24,647 bases of DNA from an uncultured Bifidobacteriaceae bacterium (GCA_946891915.1 CAMPNN010000012.1:1-24647); one strand, 5' to 3'. Positions 14,167-22,844 are shown, counted from the stretch's first letter. Numbers and translations: made by a program. The notes: generated from the sequence alone by a model not told the origin.

Positions 14167-15581
14167 ACACCAACGTCTTTAACTTCCGCAAGTTGCGCTA
14201 AAGCCGAACGAACTCGTAGCATGGCAGTATACGTGCAATATATACGCTTAGCGTTTTTAACATTGCTACTAAAATCGCCATTTACAAAAGCTTTAACATC
14301 CTCTTCCAATTCAGTGTTCACATTTCGAGCTGCAACTTTGTCGTATTGCAGCCTCAAAGCCATATCCCACGCGCGAGTACCCGAAACGCACGCAACTCCA
14401 GTGCAGCTCAGGCACGTAAAATCAACGTCCCACAGCCAGCTCATATCTCGCCCGTCCGCGTATTCGTCGCAAATTGCAATCATTGTATCGTGATTTTGCG
14501 GATGATCCGAAGCAAGCGCAAGCCTAAAACCAATAGGATTCTTCACTAGAACAAGCTCAACAGGAGCTCCATTAACTTCAATTACTTCGCCTCTACCAAA
14601 TGCAGGAGTTACGTGCGAAATTGCTTCCATAAGCGCATCGTCGTCGAATTTTTTCAGCGAAGAATTTTGTTTTACAGCGTCCGCCAAGATAGCGCGAACT
14701 ACAGTTGCAGCAGCAGCAGCGTTGAAAATATTGTAAGCGCCGTCAAGTTTTACTGAAGTAGTTTTACGCTGCCCTTTGATAATAAACTCAGCCTCGTGGT
14801 CTCCGACTTTTGAAAGCACAACGTCTGCCTTGGGAAGATTGCAATCTTTGTTCACTGCAGAATCTTCGCAATTTTCGCTTTTTTCAGTGCTATTGTGCAA
14901 ATCATCATCCGTTGGGAACATGCTTTTTACAGCATCGTCCAAACCAAAATAGTGCACGCTAGTAGCGGAAGAAACAACGTCTGCAAGGGCGCAAATACGC
15001 GGATCTTCGCGATTTAGCACTACCGTTCCTTCAGTTGCAGCAGCTACGTTGCTTAATAGTTTTGCAGTTGTGTCAATTTCGCCAAATCTGTCGAGCTGGT
15101 CTCGCATAACGTTGAGCAATAAAGAGTAGCGTGGCTTGATTTGATTTACAAAATGTACTGCGTACGCTTCGTCAAGTTCTAAAACTGCAATATCCGCGTC
15201 TAGTTTTGTGCCAAAAGCCGGCATATTTTTTGCAAGAGCAGCGACTACTCCTCTAGTAAAGTTTGAACCGGTAGGATTTGTAAATACTCTAAGTCCTGCC
15301 TCTCGCAGCATAGAAGTTACCATACGCGTTGTGGTAGTTTTACCGTTAGTTCCAGAAACAAGCACCACACCGTACGGCAATGTGGAAAGAGTGCGCGCTA
15401 AAAAGCCGGAATCGAGGCTTTCAACAACTTTACCAGGCAATGCACTTCCACCATGATGCAGCAACCTAGAAAGCGCGCAAACAAGCTTTCCTGCAGCCGG
15501 CATTGCGAAACTGTACCAATGCTTCTTCAAATCTTTACGCAATTTTTTATATGATTTGCAATCGCCGCTTTCCATACTCAA
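14157..15581 (-). CDS. murT: Lipid II isoglutaminyl synthase, Mur-ligase-like subunit MurT
   Basis: 474 aa if begun at TTG 15581. P-loop GTNGKTTTTRM (77-87), Mur-ligase central domain, and C-terminal DUF1727 region (FGRGEVIEVNGAPVELVLVKNPIGFRLAL, then ICDEYADGRDMSWLWDVDF with the catalytic Asp region). With GatD it amidates lipid II glutamate to isoglutamine. The TTG immediately follows the dnaB TGA and has AGGAG at 5 nt; an ATG two codons later (15575) has the same AGGAG at 11 nt. Known MurT proteins carry a Cys4 zinc ribbon in the central domain. Here that region (about 225-255) is polar and has only two isolated cysteines, so the ribbon seems lost. Confidence 0.92.
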   Translation of the reverse strand: MSMESGDCKSYKKLRKDLKKHWYSFAMPAAGKLVCALSRLLHHGGSALPGKVVESLDSGFLARTLSTLPYGVVLVSGTNGKTTTTRMVTSMLREAGLRVFTNPTGSNFTRGVVAALAKNMPAFGTKLDADIAVLELDEAYAVHFVNQIKPRYSLLLNVMRDQLDRFGEIDTTAKLLSNVAAATEGTVVLNREDPRICALADVVSSATSVHYFGLDDAVKSMFPTDDDLHNSTEKSENCEDSAVNKDCNLPKADVVLSKVGDHEAEFIIKGQRKTTSVKLDGAYNIFNAAAAATVVRAILADAVKQNSSLKKFDDDALMEAISHVTPAFGRGEVIEVNGAPVELVLVKNPIGFRLALASDHPQNHDTMIAICDEYADGRDMSWLWDVDFTCLSCTGVACVSGTRAWDMALRLQYDKVAARNVNTELEEDVKAFVNGDFSSNVKNAKRIYCTYTAMLRVRSALAQLAEVKDVGVGK

Positions 15582-17054
15582 TCACACTCCTGCCTGCTGG
15601 TAGTCTTGCGGCATGTCCATAAATTTGGAAGTTGCACCCAAGAAGGCAAGATTAAAAGTATCTGTAGGACCGTTACGATGCTTTGCCATAATAATATCAG
15701 CTTCACCAGGGCGATCTTCCTTATTGTAAAAATCAGGACGATGCACAAGGAACACAACGTCGGCATCCTGCTCAATAGAACCAGATTCACGCAAATCCGA
15801 AAGCTGCGGCTTTTTGTCGTTTCGCATTTCCGGTCCGCGGTTAAGCTGGCTTAAAGCCACAACCGGCACCTCAAGCTCCTTAGCGAGCAACTTCAGCGCA
15901 CGCGAGAATTCCGAAACTTCCTGCTGGCGGCTTTCAACGCGTTTCCCGGAACTCATAAGCTGCAAGTAGTCGATAACCACCAGTTTCAAATCGTTTGTTT
16001 GCTTCAATCTTCGGCATTTTGCGCGAATTTCCATCAAACTCATATTCGGGCTATCGTCAATAAAAAGCGGCGCATTCTGCATTTTTGCCCAAAAATTATT
16101 GAGCATACTCCAACGATCAGGTGTAATATCTTCCGCTCTCCTCATAGCCGCCAGCGGAATATTGGTTTCTGCAGCAATAATTCGCTGAGCCAATTCCACT
16201 TTGCTCATTTCCAAAGAAAATACAATAGTTGCCATATTGTGGTGAAGCGCTGCAGACCTAGCAAAATCAATGCCAAGCGTAGATTTACCCATTGCTGGGC
16301 GGCCAGCAACAACAATCATTTGTCCAGGTTGCAAACCTTGTGTAACTTCATCAATATCGCGGAAACCAGTTGGAACACCTTGTTCAAGCTCATGATTTTG
16401 CATTTTATCGAGCTGATTAAGCGTACTTTGCAAAACTGGGCCAATAGCAACATAATCTTGACGCACTTTGCCGGCACTCATCTCGTACACTTCTGATTGC
16501 GCAAGATTCACAATATCTTCCGCTTGAGCGCCAGAAGCAGAGTAACCCATTTGCGCAATTTTAGTGCCTGCGGTAATAACATTACGCAAAACAGCATTTT
16601 GGTGAACAATATCCGCATAATACATTGCGTTTGCTGCGGTTGGCACAGATGCCACAAGACTATGCAAATAATCCGCTCCGCCAACTTTATCCAGATTTCC
16701 ATCCTTCATTAATTCGTTAGCTACAAGCACAACATCAACCGGCTGGGAACCTGCGAAAAGAGTAAGAATAGCATCGTAAATTGTTTGATGCTGCGGCTGG
16801 TAAAAATCTGAGGTTTCTAAAACTTGTGACACTTCACCAATAGCATCTTTGCTCATAAGCATGCCACCAAGCACAGCCATTTCTGCGTCAACATCGTGCG
16901 GTGGCACACGGTCAAATAGCGTAGCCCCACCTGTTTCAACGCCACGATTTGCAGCGCTAGAACCGTATATTGGAGCACCAGCGCTACCACCACGATTGCT
17001 TCCCGAGCGGTTTACGCTTCCCTGAGTAGACTGCCACATATCATTATCTGCCAT
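15582..17054 (-). CDS. dnaB: Replicative DNA helicase DnaB
   Basis: 490 aa from the ATG at 17054. Hexameric 5'-3' helicase of the replication fork. The N-terminal primase-interacting domain (RVPPHDVDAEMAVLGGMLMSKDAIGEV) is followed by the RecA-like domain: Walker A GRPAMGKST, Walker B LKLVVIDYLQLM, SQLNRGPEMRNDKKPQLSDLRESGSIEQDADVV and MAKHRNGPT. The first 40 residues are Gly/Ser/Asn-rich. TATACT lies 7 nt before the ATG, with no ribosome-binding site, so a leaderless transcript is likely. There is no intein. It directly abuts murT. Confidence 0.96.
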   Translation of the reverse strand: MADNDMWQSTQGSVNRSGSNRGGSAGAPIYGSSAANRGVETGGATLFDRVPPHDVDAEMAVLGGMLMSKDAIGEVSQVLETSDFYQPQHQTIYDAILTLFAGSQPVDVVLVANELMKDGNLDKVGGADYLHSLVASVPTAANAMYYADIVHQNAVLRNVITAGTKIAQMGYSASGAQAEDIVNLAQSEVYEMSAGKVRQDYVAIGPVLQSTLNQLDKMQNHELEQGVPTGFRDIDEVTQGLQPGQMIVVAGRPAMGKSTLGIDFARSAALHHNMATIVFSLEMSKVELAQRIIAAETNIPLAAMRRAEDITPDRWSMLNNFWAKMQNAPLFIDDSPNMSLMEIRAKCRRLKQTNDLKLVVIDYLQLMSSGKRVESRQQEVSEFSRALKLLAKELEVPVVALSQLNRGPEMRNDKKPQLSDLRESGSIEQDADVVFLVHRPDFYNKEDRPGEADIIMAKHRNGPTDTFNLAFLGATSKFMDMPQDYQQAGV

Positions 17055-17144
17055 AAAAACGAGTATAAGCGCGCACACGTATTACAAGGTTGAAACATGT
17101 TGTGCAAAATATGCTTATTGCAATTATTGACTTACAAAATCACG

Positions 17145-18506
17145 CTATAACTGCAGTGCCGCATCCATCCAAGCGTCTGTTCTAATACGCAAACTGTTTC
17201 CTACAGCACGACCACCAATATACACAACATTTAAAGCAAGCCATATAGTAATAGTTCGCGTCACATCATGCGCACCAAAAACAACATCAAGAACTCCGGT
17301 AAAAAGTAGTGTTGCCAAATATACGACAGCCATAACCGAGCAAGCTTTTGCTAAGTAACGATGGTCACCTGCACCAATCAGAACACCATCTAATGCCCAC
17401 ATCCATCCAGCTAGCGGCAAGAATAAACCTAAGATTGTCATACTTACAGAAATAAGAATCTGAATATCCGCATGCGGGCTAAATAGCGTCGCACAGCACC
17501 AACCTAGCAAAATCATAAATAAACCAACAACTACGCTACTTAAAGCACCAACTTGTGCACAAATACGCGTAATAATTCCCGCACGTTTACGAAGTCCCGC
17601 TCCAAGAGCTGCAGCAACAATTGTTTGCGCTGCAATTCCAATTGCGTCGAGAATATTCATCACAAAATTCCAGCAAGAATTAGCAACTTGGTAAGCTGCA
17701 AGCGTGTTAGTTCCAAGCCTAGTAGCCGTAACAACCGTCGCAACCATGCACACGCGTAAAGCGAGAGTTCGCACAAATAGCGGAACACCACTTCCAGCAG
17801 AATGCAAAATACGTTGGAAATGTGGACGAAGTCGCGCATCACTTTTATCGGCCCAAATAATAGCGGGGATTGTGAGCACAAGGCCCATATACCATTGCGC
17901 AATCATTGTTGCAATTCCAGAACCGGCAATTCCCATATGTAAGCCGAATATGAAAATAATATCAAGAATAGTATTTAGGGCAGCTCCGCTTACTGCAGCA
18001 AATAAAGTAATGCGCACCTTGCAGAGTCCGCGAAATATTCCATTTGCAGCGTATACGAGTAGCATCGCAGGCAAACCAGGCATAACCATTTGAGTGTATA
18101 TTATGGCACTTTGCAACGTTGCACCACGAGCGCCAATTGCAAAGCATAATGGCTCTGCTGCAAAAATAAGCACAACTGTAAGTATGACACCGAGCAGTAA
18201 AGCAAGCCACAAGCCGTCCATTCCAACGCTAAATCCTTCACGATTTTTACCAGCGCCTAAAAGACGAGCAACTTGCGAAGTTGTGTTGTACGCCAAAAAC
18301 AAGCATAAACCGGTTGTTGTAAGAAGCACTGTTGAGCCAATAGAAAGCCCTGCTAGAGCATTTTTGCCAATGTGCCCAATAATAGCAGTGTCAATAAGAA
18401 CAAACGCAGGTTCTGCTATGAGCTGTCCAAAAGTTGGTACTGCAAGTAGCCAGATATTGCGCAATATGTCTTTTTTGTTCTGATTATTCAACTGCTGATT
18501 TGTCAT
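17145..18506 (-). CDS. MATE-family (DinF-like) efflux transporter
   Basis: 453 aa, about 12 hydrophobic segments, inner membrane. The N-terminal pattern ILRNIWLLAVPTFGQLIAEPAFVLIDTAIIGHIGKNALAGLSIG is typical of DinF-subfamily MATE exporters, which drive drugs or metabolites out using Na+ or H+. The second half repeats the fold (TLALRVCMVATVVTATRLGTNTLAAYQV). The substrate is unknown. GAGG lies 4 nt before the ATG. It precedes dnaB by 90 bp on the same strand; with a probable own dnaB promoter, the two need not be one operon. Confidence 0.93.
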   Translation of the reverse strand: MTNQQLNNQNKKDILRNIWLLAVPTFGQLIAEPAFVLIDTAIIGHIGKNALAGLSIGSTVLLTTTGLCLFLAYNTTSQVARLLGAGKNREGFSVGMDGLWLALLLGVILTVVLIFAAEPLCFAIGARGATLQSAIIYTQMVMPGLPAMLLVYAANGIFRGLCKVRITLFAAVSGAALNTILDIIFIFGLHMGIAGSGIATMIAQWYMGLVLTIPAIIWADKSDARLRPHFQRILHSAGSGVPLFVRTLALRVCMVATVVTATRLGTNTLAAYQVANSCWNFVMNILDAIGIAAQTIVAAALGAGLRKRAGIITRICAQVGALSSVVVGLFMILLGWCCATLFSPHADIQILISVSMTILGLFLPLAGWMWALDGVLIGAGDHRYLAKACSVMAVVYLATLLFTGVLDVVFGAHDVTRTITIWLALNVVYIGGRAVGNSLRIRTDAWMDAALQL

Positions 18507-18634
18507 AATGCCTCATTCTACTGCTACTGCATTATGCGTAGGCAAAAATAAATCATGCTACGTGCGCAAATTAAAAATTCTAAGCGCTAACACAAATATA
18601 GATAAATCGCAAACAAAAACGTAATTTAGAAAAG

Positions 18635-18738
18635 TTATCCGCACAATATCCACAATGTTATCCCCAATATGTGCATAAGTTTGTGAAATATCCACTTAGA
18701 CACGCCTAAAATGTGGATAACTCATCTTTTTATCCACA
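18635..18738. promoter_or_regulatory. Cluster of DnaA-box-like 9-mers
   Basis: Seven matches to TTATCCACA or near variants in 104 bp: TTATCCGCA 18635, ATATCCACA 18646, TTATCCCCA 18658, TGTGCATAA 18670 (reverse), ATATCCACT 18688, TGTGGATAA 18712 (reverse, perfect) and TTATCCACA 18730 (perfect). The left flank (18540-18634) is AT-rich. No dnaA, dnaN or rpmH gene is in the window, so this may be a DnaA-titration or regulatory site, or less likely an origin. Confidence 0.7.
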
Positions 18739-18763
18739 ATACATAATTCGTGTGTGTCGCAAT

Positions 18764-18806
18764 ATAACAAAGCCGCACACTTTATACAAAGAATGCGGCT
18801 TGTTAT
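18764..18806 (-). terminator. Terminator of amt
   Basis: AAGCCGCA (18770-18777) pairs with TGCGGCTT (18794-18801), extended by ATAACA/TGTTAT with one bulged base. On the minus strand a T-rich TTTGTTATATT follows. It lies about 50 bp after the amt stop. Confidence 0.75.
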
Positions 18807-18854
18807 TTGTGAATATCTACTTTGCTATAGCAAATAATCTACTTACGTTATTTT

Positions 18855-20702
18855 TTATTTATTAGAATCGTTGTGAGACTTGCGAGATTTTTTCTTTTCT
18901 TGCTCAGTTTCTTCTTTTTCTACATCAACAGTAGATTCTTCGCTAGTTTCTTCGCTAGTTTGTTCAGCAGTTTCTTCCGTAGTTTCTTCAGCAGTTTCTT
19001 CCGATTCAGAATCAGATAACTGTACAGAATCAAAATCAGATTCTTCAACATTGTTATCGCTGAAACCCTGAGTCTCAACATCAGAAACAGCTTCCGAAGA
19101 ATTAACTACAGGCTCACTGTCATCAATCGCAATATCAACAGAAGTCAACACAGCCATTTGAGTTTTGCTGGCATCGTCAGCAACAGAAACCACAGCACCA
19201 TCATGACTTTGGGCTATAGCAGAGAAATCATAAGCCCTTTCGCCTTGATCCGCTAAATCAATACCCTTACGCTCCTTCGCCTCAGAAATACGCCAACCAA
19301 AAAGTTTCTCCAAAGCAAAAGCAACAACAGCTGTTACTGCTCCTGAATACAAAACCGTAATAAAAATTAAACAAATCTGCGCAACTAATTGATGCCAGTC
19401 ACCAACAGTAAGCAAACCAGAACCATCTGCAAATAAGCCAACAGCAAGAACACCAATAAGAGCTGCAACACCATTCACACTCACCACATGCAAAGCACCA
19501 TCGTAATGAACAAAGATGCGCGAATGAGTTACAAGCGACGTAATAACACCAGCAAGAACACCCAAAACCAGCGCCCAAAGAGGAGCAATAACATCTGCAG
19601 CAGCCGCAGAAGCAGCCAAACCAGCCATCATTCCAGAAGCAGCACCCAAAGCAGTAAAGCAGCCAGAATGCAAGCGCTCAGTTACCCCCCAAGCCAGCAT
19701 TGACGCGGAGGCTGTAATCGTAGAACTTACCCAAGCATATCCGGCAACACCAGGAATTCCAGCAGATGAACCAATCATTAATCCAAGCCAACCGAACCAT
19801 ATTAAGAAAATGCCAAGCATAACAAATGGAACGTTGTGAGGATGGCGAGTAGCAACACCATTTTCTACAGCAGATTTCGTAACGGAACTTTCAGCTGGAA
19901 CTTCAGTTACAGTAGCAATCGGAGAAACCATAGTCTGAGCAGAAGCATCCTGAGCATGTGCAACATCAGCCCACAAAGCACGAGACAAACGACTCTTAGA
20001 ATTACGAGAGTTAGATTTAGCAGATTCAGAATTTGCTCCCGCACCAGCATGAGCAACATTCTTAATATGCAAAACAAAATGCTTCAACGGAAAATGAGCA
20101 TGACCACCAATAATCATCACAATTGCAAAAGCAGAAACAGCAGCAGCAATATGCAATAACGATCCGCCCGCAAAATCATGAACTTGAATCCCCAAAGCCT
20201 GAGATATAGCGCCATTAGGAGACAGCAATCCGCCTCCACAAACCATGTGCGCCAAAGGAGCAAACACCAACGTAATCCACACTGCAACGAAAATCAGCCA
20301 AATTGCATAGCGCACACGGCCAGCCAAAGCTCCTGTAATAAGAGCAACAGCAACCACAGCACACGCTAAACGAAACGCAGCAGGAATGCCTCCAGCTATT
20401 CCAGAATTTGCGTCCATAGAAGTAAATACGCCATGATCTGCAACCATAGAATCGCGGAATAATAAACCACTTAGCGGATCACCAATCACGCCGCCAGCCA
20501 TATCTTTACCCGCAAAAGCTAACGACCATCCCCAAAGCGTCCAAACCAGCGTAGTTACGGCGATGGCGCCAGCAGAGAGCATCATCATATTCACCATAGA
20601 AGTGGCGCGTTCACGGCCGCCATAAAACAGGGCAATACCCGGCGTGATAATAAACACCAATGCGCCGGCCAACAACGCCCATTGCGGATCCATTGTGGTC
20701 AT
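18855..20702 (-). CDS. amt: Ammonium transporter (Amt) family protein with long acidic tail
   Basis: 615 aa against about 400-450 for a typical Amt. GAGG lies 6 nt before the ATG. The membrane core is recognisable: ALVFIITPGIALFYGGRER, DFAGGSLLHIAA (first pore His, H184), PHNVPFVMLGIFLIWFGWLG. Three departures stand out. A Ser/Asn-rich insert of about 80 residues (205-287) separates two helices. The second pore His aligns with N410 in VVSVNGVAALIG. After the conserved juxtamembrane GIDLADQGERAYDF comes a tail of about 120 residues that is Glu/Ser/Thr-rich and ends in lysines. No glnK follows. It is probably a membrane ammonium channel or a diverged sensor-like relative; transport activity should not be assumed. 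Confidence 0.85.
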   Translation of the reverse strand: MTTMDPQWALLAGALVFIITPGIALFYGGRERATSMVNMMMLSAGAIAVTTLVWTLWGWSLAFAGKDMAGGVIGDPLSGLLFRDSMVADHGVFTSMDANSGIAGGIPAAFRLACAVVAVALITGALAGRVRYAIWLIFVAVWITLVFAPLAHMVCGGGLLSPNGAISQALGIQVHDFAGGSLLHIAAAVSAFAIVMIIGGHAHFPLKHFVLHIKNVAHAGAGANSESAKSNSRNSKSRLSRALWADVAHAQDASAQTMVSPIATVTEVPAESSVTKSAVENGVATRHPHNVPFVMLGIFLIWFGWLGLMIGSSAGIPGVAGYAWVSSTITASASMLAWGVTERLHSGCFTALGAASGMMAGLAASAAAADVIAPLWALVLGVLAGVITSLVTHSRIFVHYDGALHVVSVNGVAALIGVLAVGLFADGSGLLTVGDWHQLVAQICLIFITVLYSGAVTAVVAFALEKLFGWRISEAKERKGIDLADQGERAYDFSAIAQSHDGAVVSVADDASKTQMAVLTSVDIAIDDSEPVVNSSEAVSDVETQGFSDNNVEESDFDSVQLSDSESEETAEETTEETAEQTSEETSEESTVDVEKEETEQEKKKSRKSHNDSNK

Positions 20703-20927
20703 ATTTCACCTCAATTATTTCAAACAGCACAACAATACGACATCATTGCAACTGAAATATTTTTACAGCTACTAGCTATTGTACCGGGAAAGTTAGCATA
20801 GATAAAAGTCAATAAAAAATACGCAAAAATAGGTAATGCAATAGCCGCAATTAATTACAAATAAGCTACAAAATTGCAACTATAACAACTACAGCAGCTA
20901 CCGCAACTACCGCAACTACCGCAACTA
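20703..20927. other. Spacer between ftsY and amt with 9-bp tandem repeats
   Basis: CCGCAACTA is repeated perfectly three times (20901-20927), next to the ftsY terminator. Minus-strand TTGACT and TACAAT elements exist upstream of amt (20807-20812 and 20778-20783) but with a 23-bp spacer, too long for a confident promoter. No gene is seen. Confidence 0.5.
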
Positions 20928-20960
20928 TAAAGCCTGCCCATTTTACTTGAGCAGGCTTTA
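20928..20960 (-). terminator. Terminator of ftsY
   Basis: TAAAGCCTGC (20928-20937) pairs with GCAGGCTTTA (20951-20960). It lies just after the ftsY stop (20974) and is followed on the minus strand by TAGTTG; the 3' stem itself supplies the short TTTA run. Confidence 0.75.
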
Positions 20961-20973
20961 CTGTTACAAATTA

Positions 20974-22164
20974 TTACGCTAGCAAACCATCTACAAAACT
21001 TTGCGGGTCAAATGGAACTAAATCATCCGGACCCTCACCAAGGCCTACCAACTTTACAGGCACACCTAATTCACGCTGAACTGCAACAACTATACCGCCC
21101 TTAGCTGAGCCATCAAGCTTAGTAAGCACAACTCCAGTAATACCGATTGCTTCAGCAAATACTTTGGCTTGAGCCATGCCATTTTGACCAGTAGTAGCGT
21201 CCAGCACCAACAGCACTTCACCAACAGGAACAGTTTTTTCTACAACTCTACGAATTTTTCCAAGTTCATCCATTAAATTCGCTTTGTTTTGCAAACGGCC
21301 AGCAGTATCCACAATAAGAACATCCGCTTGTTCATTATTTGCTTTGTCTGCAGCAATAAAAGCAACAGAAGCAGGATCCGCACCGTCTTTTTCTGCTCTC
21401 ACAACTGGAACATTAACCGCAGAAGCCCAAGTTTCAAGCTGATCAGCTGCAGCAGCGCGGAACGTGTCAGCCGCAGCAAGTATCACGGAACGATGCTGCG
21501 CTACAAATAGTCTTGCTAATTTTCCAGCAGTAGTAGTTTTGCCGGTTCCATTTACACCAACCATCATAACGACGCACGGATGATGCACATCCGGTTTATC
21601 TGCATTCAAACGACGGTCAGCGTTTTCACCTACAACTTCCAAAAGTTTAGATCGCAACGCAGCACGCACATCTTCCGCACTAGAAGTTCCAGAAATACGA
21701 GCATCCTTGCGTAACGCTTCTACTAATTCTTCACTTGCGCAAGCGCCAACATCGGCCATAAGTAAAGTATCTTCTACATCTTGCCAATCTTCTTCCGAAA
21801 GATGATCTTTACTAATGATATTGAAAAGAGCGCGACCAAACGGATTGGCAGTATTAGCTAAACGTTCACGAAGACGCTTAAATCTTGCAGACGCGCTTTC
21901 CGGCTCAGATTTAAGTTCAGACTTAAACTTAGACCCTGCTCCCAGCTTCGGTTTCAAAGAAGACTCAGACGCAGCCTTATGCCCAGACATAGCTGCATTA
22001 CTCTGATCATCGTTGACTGAAATATCGACGTTTTCTGGAATTGATGGCCCTTTGCTGTTGCTGCAAATTCGCAAAATTACCGCCACAGCAACAAGCAGAA
22101 CAGCAATGACGACCGCTGCAATTGCAAACCAAATAACCATGTTCATATCCATAACCATGTTCAT
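20974..22164 (-). CDS. ftsY: Signal recognition particle receptor FtsY
   Basis: 396 aa. SRP receptor GTPase that docks ribosome-nascent-chain-SRP complexes at the membrane. An N-terminal transmembrane helix (VIWFAIAAVVIAVLLVAVAVIL) is followed by a charged linker and the NG domain: G1 GVNGTGKTTT, DTFRAAAADQLETWA, DVLIVDTAGRL, TKLDGSAKGG and GEGPDDLVPFDPQSFVDGLL. A membrane helix at the very N-terminus is the actinobacterial form. The start is ambiguous: codons from 22200 are open, but the ATG at 22164 begins MNMVMDMNMVIW, produced by an 18-bp DNA duplication that creates several ATGs. An AGG lies about 9 nt upstream. Confidence 0.95.
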   Translation of the reverse strand: MNMVMDMNMVIWFAIAAVVIAVLLVAVAVILRICSNSKGPSIPENVDISVNDDQSNAAMSGHKAASESSLKPKLGAGSKFKSELKSEPESASARFKRLRERLANTANPFGRALFNIISKDHLSEEDWQDVEDTLLMADVGACASEELVEALRKDARISGTSSAEDVRAALRSKLLEVVGENADRRLNADKPDVHHPCVVMMVGVNGTGKTTTAGKLARLFVAQHRSVILAAADTFRAAAADQLETWASAVNVPVVRAEKDGADPASVAFIAADKANNEQADVLIVDTAGRLQNKANLMDELGKIRRVVEKTVPVGEVLLVLDATTGQNGMAQAKVFAEAIGITGVVLTKLDGSAKGGIVVAVQRELGVPVKLVGLGEGPDDLVPFDPQSFVDGLLA

Positions 22165-22246
22165 GTCATCAAGCCTATGAAAATCAAGGGACAGTAGCAA
22201 TATATTTCACTATTTTTTCTCATCTTTGTCACACTTATAAGTCAAC

Positions 22247-22276
22247 TTGGCACTACGCAAAAGAATCCATTACACT
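22247..22276 (+). promoter_or_regulatory. Promoter of the mycoredoxin-like gene
   Basis: TTGGCA (22247-22252) and TACACT (22271-22276) with an 18-bp spacer, about 66 bp before the ATG at 22343. Confidence 0.5.
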
Positions 22277-22342
22277 AATAAAAGCAATAAACGATAATCT
22301 AAAGCATCTAAATTTTGCAAATCAAAATTACAAGGAGGATTT

Positions 22343-22603
22343 ATGCAAGATCAAGCAACAGTAGAAGTATACGGTGCAGATTGGTGCGGTGATTGCATTC
22401 GAGCGAAAGCTGCGCTTAAGACGTACGGTGTGCAATTTATTTGGCACGATATTGAAGCAGAAGATGGAGCCGCAAATAAAGCTGTAGAGATTAGCGGACA
22501 AAAGCATATTCCTGTAGTAACTTTTGCAGATAATACTTTCCTTGTAGAACCGTCTGCTACGCAAATTAAGGCTAAGCTAGAAGCGTTGGGAATGCTGCAA
22601 TAG
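22343..22603 (+). CDS. Glutaredoxin-like / mycoredoxin-type thiol oxidoreductase
   Basis: 86 aa, a single thioredoxin fold. The redox motif is DWCGDC (two Cys near residues 15 and 18), followed by the cis-Pro segment HIPVVTFAD. Such small proteins in actinobacteria reduce mixed disulfides using mycothiol or another thiol; which electron donor is used here cannot be told. CGDC differs from the CGYC of characterised mycoredoxin-1 and the CxQC of NrdH. A strong AAGGAGG lies 5 nt before the ATG. It is monocistronic, followed 72 bp later by a tRNA gene. Confidence 0.85.
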   Translation: MQDQATVEVYGADWCGDCIRAKAALKTYGVQFIWHDIEAEDGAANKAVEISGQKHIPVVTFADNTFLVEPSATQIKAKLEALGMLQ

Positions 22604-22675
22604 GTTGTTTATAACACGCACAATAGTGTCATATATTCACTTAGTCGCTTCGCTGTAGTACACTTAGCGTTTGTT

Positions 22676-22748
22676 GCCCCTTTAGCTCAATTGGCAGAGC
22701 AGAGTCCTTTTAAGTCTTGGGTTGTGGGTTCGAGTCCCACAGGGGGCA
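22676..22748 (+). tRNA. tRNA-Lys (anticodon TTT)
   Basis: Cloverleaf by eye: acceptor GCCCCTT/AGGGGGC, D stem GCTC/GAGC, anticodon loop CTTTTAA (22707-22713), T stem GTGGG/CCCAC with loop TTCGAGT, discriminator A; CCA is not encoded. The anticodon stem GAGTC/GTCTT contains a T-T mismatch and a G-T closing pair, so it is weak. Confidence 0.95.
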
Positions 22749-22757
22749 CTTGTGATG

Positions 22758-22801
22758 TCTCAGCGGATATGTGTTCATATTCCGCTGAGATTTTTTGTTT
22801 T
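22758..22801 (+). terminator. Terminator after tRNA-Lys
   Basis: TCTCAGCGGATATG (22758-22771) pairs with CATATTCCGCTGAGA (22776-22790), one bulge, TGTT loop, then TTTTTTGTTTT. A close copy of the left arm (ATGTCTCAG.G.ATATGT) recurs at 22809-22826. Confidence 0.9.
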
Positions 22802-22844
22802 CTGTCACATGTCTCAGAGAATATGTCTGCTTTTGGCAATACAC

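Noticed and set aside
18540..18760. Chromosomal oriC called outright
   Set aside because: The box cluster is strong, but the usual dnaA/dnaN/rpmH neighbours are absent and skew cannot be computed here. Reported only as a DnaA-box cluster.
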